From Candidatus Opitulatrix roisinitermitis (lineage in GTDB: Bacteria; Actinomycetota; Actinomycetes; Actinomycetales; Bifidobacteriaceae), in the NCBI GenBank assembly GCA_031288055.1, contig JAITSD010000052.1:1-5530 (forward strand): a stretch of 5,530 bases of DNA, in the 5' to 3' direction. Positions 1 to 3,668 of the stretch are shown one piece after another. Position 1 is the stretch's first letter, and the number at the start of each line of letters is the position of its first letter. Position numbers and translations under genes: made by a program. The notes under the pieces were generated by a model that ran no database searches, was not told the DNA's origin, and worked only from the letters and a program-made list of their open reading frames with translations.

Positions 1-466
1 CATTTTTATTGCCATTATTATGAATTTGACTTTCAATTATTAGTCCCGAATCAGTTAATTTATATTTTATTTGGGTATTTATACTGAAAGGGTAGGCCTT
101 TTGGGGAGGTAAATCTAAACCTAAAGTTATCCAATTTTCACCTTGATTAATTAATTCAAAAGAATAGAGTGGTGACAGCCCGTGTAGCTGATTATTTTTA
201 TCAATTTCATTAATATTAGTTTGAATAGTTTGGTCTTCAAACTCATAGAGCCCATCTTCTAGACGATTAGCCCAAGGAAATAAAACCTGTCCTTGAAAAT
301 ATTGTGGTATTTGGTTGGTTGGATAAGGGGTTACAATATCTAAACTGTCAATTGTGTATTGCCTAATTGATGCTCCAATAGAAGCTAGGCTTAAAATATG
401 TTTACGGTTTTTATTATCAATATATTTAATTTCATATTGATTTCCAGTTAGAGTATAATTCGTCAT
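1..466 (-). CDS. Aldose 1-epimerase (GalM-like mutarotase) family protein, N-terminal part, cut by the left window edge
   Basis: The reading frame opens at ATG 466-464 and stays open for 155 codons to base 1, so the C-terminal half or more is outside the window. The family interconverts alpha and beta anomers of free aldoses such as galactose or glucose, normally in the cytoplasm. Seen here: an early GASI segment (residues 31-34), then GQVLFPWANRLEDGLYEF (59-76), then LHGL (94-97), then YPFSI (125-129). This is the order of conserved blocks in the family. R68 of the ANR motif and H95 of LHGL match the substrate-binding arginine and first active-site histidine known from Lactococcus GalM. The second histidine and the catalytic glutamate would lie off the window. 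There is no signal peptide. The start is supported by a TGC-TATAAT box ending 7 bases before it, but no Shine-Dalgarno fits, so a leaderless mRNA is likely. Substrate is not predictable; a sugar-phosphate epimerase of the same fold is possible. Confidence 0.82.
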   Translation of the reverse strand, partial: MTNYTLTGNQYEIKYIDNKNRKHILSLASIGASIRQYTIDSLDIVTPYPTNQIPQYFQGQVLFPWANRLEDGLYEFEDQTIQTNINEIDKNNQLHGLSPLYSFELINQGENWITLGLDLPPQKAYPFSINTQIKYKLTDSGLIIESQIHNNGNKN

Positions 467-472
467 AGAATT

Positions 473-481
473 ATTATAGCA
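473..481 (-). promoter_or_regulatory. Extended -10 promoter of the epimerase gene (leaderless start)
   Basis: Read on the minus strand, the sequence is TGC TATAAT followed by AATTCT and the ATG. The hexamer at 478-473 is a perfect -10 box, and the TG one base before it makes an extended -10, which can work without a -35 box. No good -35 is visible 16-18 bases upstream. The usual start point, seven bases after the hexamer, falls on the A of the ATG (466). The promoter call rests on sequence; the leaderless start is inferred from spacing. Confidence 0.6.
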
Positions 482-592
482 AGAGTTTTAATTTATAAGT
501 GATTTTTAAGTATAAAAAGGGAGGTTATATATTATTATTAAACTTGTAAATAGCGGTTGGATTAAGGGTTTTCAACAATTAATTTTTTGGAG

Positions 593-621
593 TTGACTTT
601 TTGTCAGCAGTTATTTATACT
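593..621 (+). promoter_or_regulatory. Sigma70-type promoter of the 239-residue gene
   Basis: TTGACT at 593-598 and TATACT at 616-621 are separated by exactly 17 bases. Each differs from consensus by one base. Transcription should start near 628, leaving a 5' leader of roughly 29 bases before the ATG at 657. This is the best -35/-10 promoter in the window and suggests the downstream gene is well transcribed. No operator-like repeat is obvious around it. It lies in the 190-bp divergent region shared with the epimerase gene. Confidence 0.78.
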
Positions 622-644
622 AAATTTGTTTTATATATAATTAC

Positions 645-651
645 AAAGGAG
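645..651 (+). promoter_or_regulatory. Strong Shine-Dalgarno site deciding the start at 657
   Basis: AAAGGAG is followed by five bases (AAAAA) and ATG. This fixes the start of the 239-residue protein at 657 in preference to the internal ATG at 777, which has only a poor purine-rich stretch before it. Confidence 0.82.
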
Positions 652-656
652 AAAAA

Positions 657-1376
657 ATGAATTATAATAGTAATAATAATAATAATAGTAGAATAAACTC
701 AAAAGATACTGATGATAATTTTAATATTTATTTAAGTAGCTTTTTAAATAATAGATCAAATAAAAAGAGATCTAAAATGTATAGTAAAAATAACAAGAAG
801 TCTGATAAAATATCTAGTTTACTAACTATTCTGTTTGCTTTACGACGCCCTGCACAGTTTGGACCTCAGTGGTCTCCAACGGCTGCAGATCTTGAATATG
901 AAAGGCAAAAGCGGCTAAACGCTCATGTGCCTTATTATAGAGAGGATAAAGTATCAGTTATAAAAAAAGCTTTAATAATGGGTGTGGCGACAAAACTAGG
1001 TGTTCAAGGACCTGATTCTTTAGAAAGAATTTGTTTAGCTGATTATTATAGTAATTTGCAAGATCAATTTGATACAGTAAAAGATAAAGTTAAATGCATT
1101 AATGGTGTGCCAATTTATAAAATATCTATATCTTCGCTCTATATTTTTAATTTTAATAAAATTAAAGCTTTTGGTATGGGCTGTATAGCTGTAAATGACA
1201 TAGTTTATGCCACTTGTGTCACGGTAATTTTAGAACGATTTTGTTGGAAAATTAAAAATATTGAAATAGTACCGTCAGGTAACTATAATCAAAATAATAT
1301 TAATAAATTAAAATTAACACCTAAAAAGCCAGATGATTTAGACCAAAGTTGTAACGGTACAACAGTTACACTTTAA
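657..1376 (+). CDS. Hypothetical protein with Asn-rich N-terminus, family not recognised
   Basis: A 239-residue protein with its own promoter and Shine-Dalgarno site, ending in TAA. I do not recognise the family. Residues 1-50 are low-complexity and polar: Asn runs (six of residues 4-10), then a Lys/Arg-rich stretch (33-51). A short hydrophobic patch, SSLLTILFAL (53-62), follows; it is too short for a normal membrane segment. From 63 onward the composition is that of a folded domain, opening with RRPAQFGPQW, then a charged helix-like stretch (76-100), then a mixed region to about 207. A polar tail follows. Six cysteines are present (126, 147, 176, 187, 196, 232) with no obvious metal-binding spacing. 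There is no clear signal peptide. The gene is monocistronic: the next feature is a convergent tRNA. The strong expression signals and the ordinary composition of residues 63-207 make it a real gene; function unknown. A DNA- or RNA-binding role via the basic region is only a guess. Confidence 0.85.
   Translation: MNYNSNNNNNSRINSKDTDDNFNIYLSSFLNNRSNKKRSKMYSKNNKKSDKISSLLTILFALRRPAQFGPQWSPTAADLEYERQKRLNAHVPYYREDKVSVIKKALIMGVATKLGVQGPDSLERICLADYYSNLQDQFDTVKDKVKCINGVPIYKISISSLYIFNFNKIKAFGMGCIAVNDIVYATCVTVILERFCWKIKNIEIVPSGNYNQNNINKLKLTPKKPDDLDQSCNGTTVTL
672..686 (+). repeat. (AAT)5 trinucleotide repeat inside the coding region
   Basis: Five perfect AAT units, flanked by AGT codons on both sides with a further AAT at 666-668, encode the Asn run near the N-terminus. 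Gain or loss of units would keep the reading frame and only change the length of the Asn run. Confidence 0.75.
1345..1374. terminator. Hairpin overlapping the stop codon, possible two-way terminator
   Basis: AAAG plus TGTAAC (1345-1348, 1350-1355) pair with GTTACA plus CTTT (1365-1374). This gives ten base pairs with one bulged T and a nine-base loop. An alternative hairpin, GTTGTA-ACGG-TACAAC (1348-1363), competes with it. It sits between the convergent 239-residue gene and tRNA-Gly, where a two-way terminator would be expected. Neither side has a clear U-tract, so intrinsic termination is doubtful. Confidence 0.3.
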
Positions 1377-1383
1377 GTAAAGG

Positions 1384-1456
1384 AGCGGAAGACGAGATTC
1401 GAACTCGCGACTTTTACCTTGGGAAGGTAACGCTCTACCAACTGAGCTACATCCGC
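1384..1456 (-). tRNA. tRNA-Gly (anticodon CCC)
   Basis: A complete cloverleaf on the minus strand. The acceptor is GCGGATG with CTTCCGC, the D arm GCTC with GAGC, and the anticodon stem TTACC with GGTAA. The loop is TTCCCAA, so the anticodon is CCC and reads GGG. The T arm is GCGAG-TTCGAAT-CTCGT. The discriminator base is U73, as is usual for bacterial tRNA-Gly. Position 6 and position 67 are both U, a mismatch in the acceptor stem. The DNA after U73 reads CCT, not CCA, so the last base of the CCA end must be made after transcription. The gene is convergent with the 239-residue protein gene, whose stop codon is 7 bp away. Confidence 0.95.
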
Positions 1457-1510
1457 AAAATATTTCGCAATAATAAATATATGTTAGCATTAATATATTA
1501 AATATATATA
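1457..1510. promoter_or_regulatory. AT-rich divergent spacer, presumed promoters of tRNA-Gly and tRNA-Leu-Val
   Basis: These 54 bases separate the 5' ends of tRNA genes facing opposite ways, so promoters for both should lie here or reach slightly beyond. Several -10-like hexamers can be found, for example TATATT at 1494-1499 on the plus strand and TATTAT at about 1470-1475 on the minus strand. None has a convincing -35 at the right distance. The assignment rests mainly on position. Confidence 0.3.
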
Positions 1511-1597
1511 GCACATGTGGCGGAATGGTAGACGCGCAGCGTTGAGGTCGCTGTGATTAATTTTGTAATCGTGCTGGTTCAAGTCCAGTCATGTGCA
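1511..1597 (+). tRNA. tRNA-Leu (anticodon GAG)
   Basis: A class II tRNA. The acceptor is GCACATG with CATGTGC, fully paired, and the discriminator is A73. The anticodon stem is CAGCG with CGCTG around the loop TTGAGGT, giving anticodon GAG, which reads CUU and CUC. The long variable arm, GATTA-ATTTTG-TAATC, is the mark of tRNA-Leu. The T arm is GCTGG-TTCAAGT-CCAGT. No CCA is encoded: the next bases are C and then the first G of tRNA-Val. It is evidently co-transcribed with tRNA-Val. Confidence 0.95.
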
Positions 1598-1598
1598 C

Positions 1599-1672
1599 GG
1601 GCGATTGGCGCAGTTGGTTAGCGCGTTTCCTCGACACGGAAGAGGTCGCTGGTTCGAGTCCAGTATTGCCCA
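1599..1672 (+). tRNA. tRNA-Val (anticodon GAC) with C33
   Basis: The acceptor is GGGCGAT with ATTGCCC (one G-U pair) and A73. The D arm is GCGC with GCGC, the anticodon stem TTTCC with GGAAG, and the T arm GCTGG-TTCGAGT-CCAGT. The seven-base loop is TCGACAC, giving anticodon GAC, which reads GUU and GUC. A35, C36 and A73 fit valine identity. The base before the anticodon is C (1632) instead of the nearly universal U33. No CCA is encoded; the 3' flank is CTT. It begins one base after tRNA-Leu. Confidence 0.92.
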
Positions 1673-1775
1673 CTTTGCGTTTTTAATAATTACACATAAA
1701 CTATAATAGATTTACTTAAAATTAACTATTATAACGATTATTGTAATTATTTGATTAAAATAATAAATTAACTGT
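1673..1775. other. AT-rich convergent spacer without a gene
   Basis: This spacer lies between the 3' end of tRNA-Val (plus) and the 3' end of the YhgE/Pip gene (minus). It contains no supported gene. TATAATAG (1702-1709) and CTATTATA (1726-1733) form a perfect 8-bp inverted repeat around a 16-base loop. A T-run at 1680-1684 follows tRNA-Val closely and may help end its transcript, but no GC-rich hairpin precedes it. Confidence 0.5.
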
Positions 1776-1784
1776 TTAAACAGT
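1771..1784. repeat. 14-bp perfect palindrome across the YhgE/Pip stop codon
   Basis: ACTGTTTAAACAGT equals its own reverse complement and contains the TAA stop of the minus-strand gene (1778-1776). As RNA it can fold only into a 5-bp stem with a TTAA loop. On the minus strand a T-rich but interrupted tract follows. It could be a weak terminator of the MMPL-YhgE operon or a chance palindrome. Confidence 0.4.
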
Positions 1785-3668
1785 ATAAATTTCTGATATA
1801 GTAAATTGTCGCCTGCGAGAAATTATATAGATAGTAATTAGAAAACAAATAATTGCGTAAATTATAAGTATTATAAGAGAATTTAAAAGATGTCCGTTTT
1901 GTAAAATAATATTTGATAAAACATCGGTAGCATAGCCTGTTGGCATAAGGAAATCAAAAATGTGTAAAAGGCTAGGCGTATATATAAAACCCCTTTCTAT
2001 AATATAAACTACAGCAATGAGTAAAGCTAAAGTTAAAGAAGCAGCTTTGTTTTTTAGTAAAACTCCTATAGTTTGCATAACTATAGTAAATGTTATACCA
2101 ATAAATATACACACTAGTATAAGTTTTGGCCAAATATTGGTTGGTAGTTTTATAAAAATTTGAGCCAGAGTGGATACAATTATTGATTCAAATATAGAAA
2201 TCACCACTGGCGGAATTAGGGCAGCTAAAGCTAAAGTCGTGCTAGTATTTAGACTTTGTCTAACTCGTTTGGGTACAAGCCGTAAAATATTTGAATTAGC
2301 ATAGCAAACTAGCCAAAGTATAATAATTATTAAATAGGCTAACTCTTTAAAAAGATTTAAATTTACATCCTGTAATTTTATAGGCTCTTCTAAAAGGGAT
2401 TTTATTTTTGTTTGTTGATTATTGTTATAATTGGGTATTTGGTTAGCGGCTTTAGCTAATCCATCAGATAATTGTTTAGTGCCGTTAACTAGTGAACTGG
2501 TGTTTTTAGCAATTTCATCAACCCCATTAGTATATTGATTTATACCATCATTTAATTGGCTGGAGCCTTTAGCCAAATCATTTATAGCTCGTTCTAATAA
2601 TGGTAATTGATAAATTAGTTTATCAGCTAAAGCAGAATCTTTATCAATTAATTCTTCTATTTTTTTAACGCCTATAAAATCAGCATATAGCCAATTCGTG
2701 CATTGTGGATTTACTTTAGGTCCGCCATTTTCTATACAGGTTATATCTTTAGTTAACCCTTTTATATTATCGCAAATTTGTTGTAAAACGGGTAATTCAG
2801 GGTGCAGATTAGCTAATTGGCATATAGGGGTGGCAATTTTGTTATCAAGATTATATAAATCAATGGAGGCTAAAAAAGTGGAAATTGTTTTAGCATATTG
2901 CATAATTAGAACTAATTGTTTAACATCTATTTGATTGGTTTGTTTAATTTGATTATTTATTTGGTCTAAGCCATTGGCTAGTTCTAATGAACCATTTTTT
3001 AAAGCATCAGAATTGTCAGATAATTGTTTTACGCCAGTATTTAATTGTTCTGTGCCATCTAAAAGCCGTTTTGAGCCATCAGTGGCTTGATTTAAACCAC
3101 TTTTTAGAGTTTGAAAACCAACAAATATCTGTGACAAAAACGAATCTAAAACATAAGTATTAGCAAAAGTCTTTTCTGCCGTGTTGACTAGACTAGTAGT
3201 TATATCATCAGTATTTGTGGTTGTTTTATCGGAAGTTTGTATTTGAATATAAGCTTTAGTAGCACTATCAATATCTTTAATAGAAGTTATAGATTTTGAG
3301 AAGTTTGCCGGAATAGTTACAACGGCCACATATTCTCCGTTTAATAATTTATCATTAGCATCTTGTTGGCTAGTTATTGTCCAAGAATAATTTGTATCTT
3401 TGGTTTGAGATAGCTGACTGGCAAATTGTCTACCTAACGGAGCGGTTTGATTATCAATAGTTACAGGTATATCATTGTTGACTATTCCCGCTAATACTTT
3501 GGATCGGTTATTAGCATTATTTACGCCTGATAAAAATAAAATCGTGCTAAGAATAGCTAATACAACCATTAAAACACTAATTTGCCAAATTTGATTTCTG
3601 CCAAAGTGTGATTTTATAAAATGTGTTATATATTTTTTTAAAATATTGAATTTAAATTTAAATCTCAT
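1776..3668 (-). CDS. YhgE/Pip family membrane protein with LxxG heptad repeats
   Basis: A 630-residue membrane protein. The family includes Bacillus YhgE, the lactococcal phage infection protein Pip, the SPP1 receptor YueB and the type VII secretion protein EsaA. Its C-terminal part resembles ABC-2 type exporters. In order: a basic cytoplasmic start; one membrane segment (about 29-49); the conserved N-terminal outer domain with AGIVNND (60-66), NGEYVAVVTIPANFSKSI (110-127); a first series of LxxG/heptad repeats (188-240); a central insert with four cysteines (283, 299, 311, 323); a second LxxG series (363-405); and about five membrane segments (441-458, 476-503, 513-537, 543-560, 595-615) with a basic end. 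The LxxG stretches should form long coiled helices outside the membrane. The ATG overlaps the MMPL stop by one base (TAATG) and has its own AAGGA six bases before it, so the two proteins are probably made together. Family assignment is firm; the exported substrate, if any, is unknown. Confidence 0.9.
   Translation of the reverse strand: MRFKFKFNILKKYITHFIKSHFGRNQIWQISVLMVVLAILSTILFLSGVNNANNRSKVLAGIVNNDIPVTIDNQTAPLGRQFASQLSQTKDTNYSWTITSQQDANDKLLNGEYVAVVTIPANFSKSITSIKDIDSATKAYIQIQTSDKTTTNTDDITTSLVNTAEKTFANTYVLDSFLSQIFVGFQTLKSGLNQATDGSKRLLDGTEQLNTGVKQLSDNSDALKNGSLELANGLDQINNQIKQTNQIDVKQLVLIMQYAKTISTFLASIDLYNLDNKIATPICQLANLHPELPVLQQICDNIKGLTKDITCIENGGPKVNPQCTNWLYADFIGVKKIEELIDKDSALADKLIYQLPLLERAINDLAKGSSQLNDGINQYTNGVDEIAKNTSSLVNGTKQLSDGLAKAANQIPNYNNNQQTKIKSLLEEPIKLQDVNLNLFKELAYLIIIILWLVCYANSNILRLVPKRVRQSLNTSTTLALAALIPPVVISIFESIIVSTLAQIFIKLPTNIWPKLILVCIFIGITFTIVMQTIGVLLKNKAASLTLALLIAVVYIIERGFIYTPSLLHIFDFLMPTGYATDVLSNIILQNGHLLNSLIILIIYAIICFLITIYIISRRRQFTISEIYTV

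Noticed and set aside
511..516. TATAAA as a -10 box for a second plus-strand promoter
   Set aside because: There is no -35 at the right distance (TTAATT at best), and the promoter at 593-621 explains the downstream gene much better.
1630..1636. Reading tRNA-Val as a CGA-anticodon tRNA with a normal U33
   Set aside because: The shifted loop leaves C-C and G-A oppositions in the anticodon stem, and a Ser tRNA would need a long variable arm, which is absent.
1702..1733. Two facing TATAAT boxes as promoters in the convergent spacer
   Set aside because: Neither has a -35 at a workable distance, and they would only drive antisense RNA. In such AT-rich DNA they are expected by chance.
2698..2934. 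A 78-codon plus-strand open frame
   Set aside because: It lies wholly antisense to the conserved YhgE/Pip gene, has no Shine-Dalgarno or promoter, and gives no recognisable protein.
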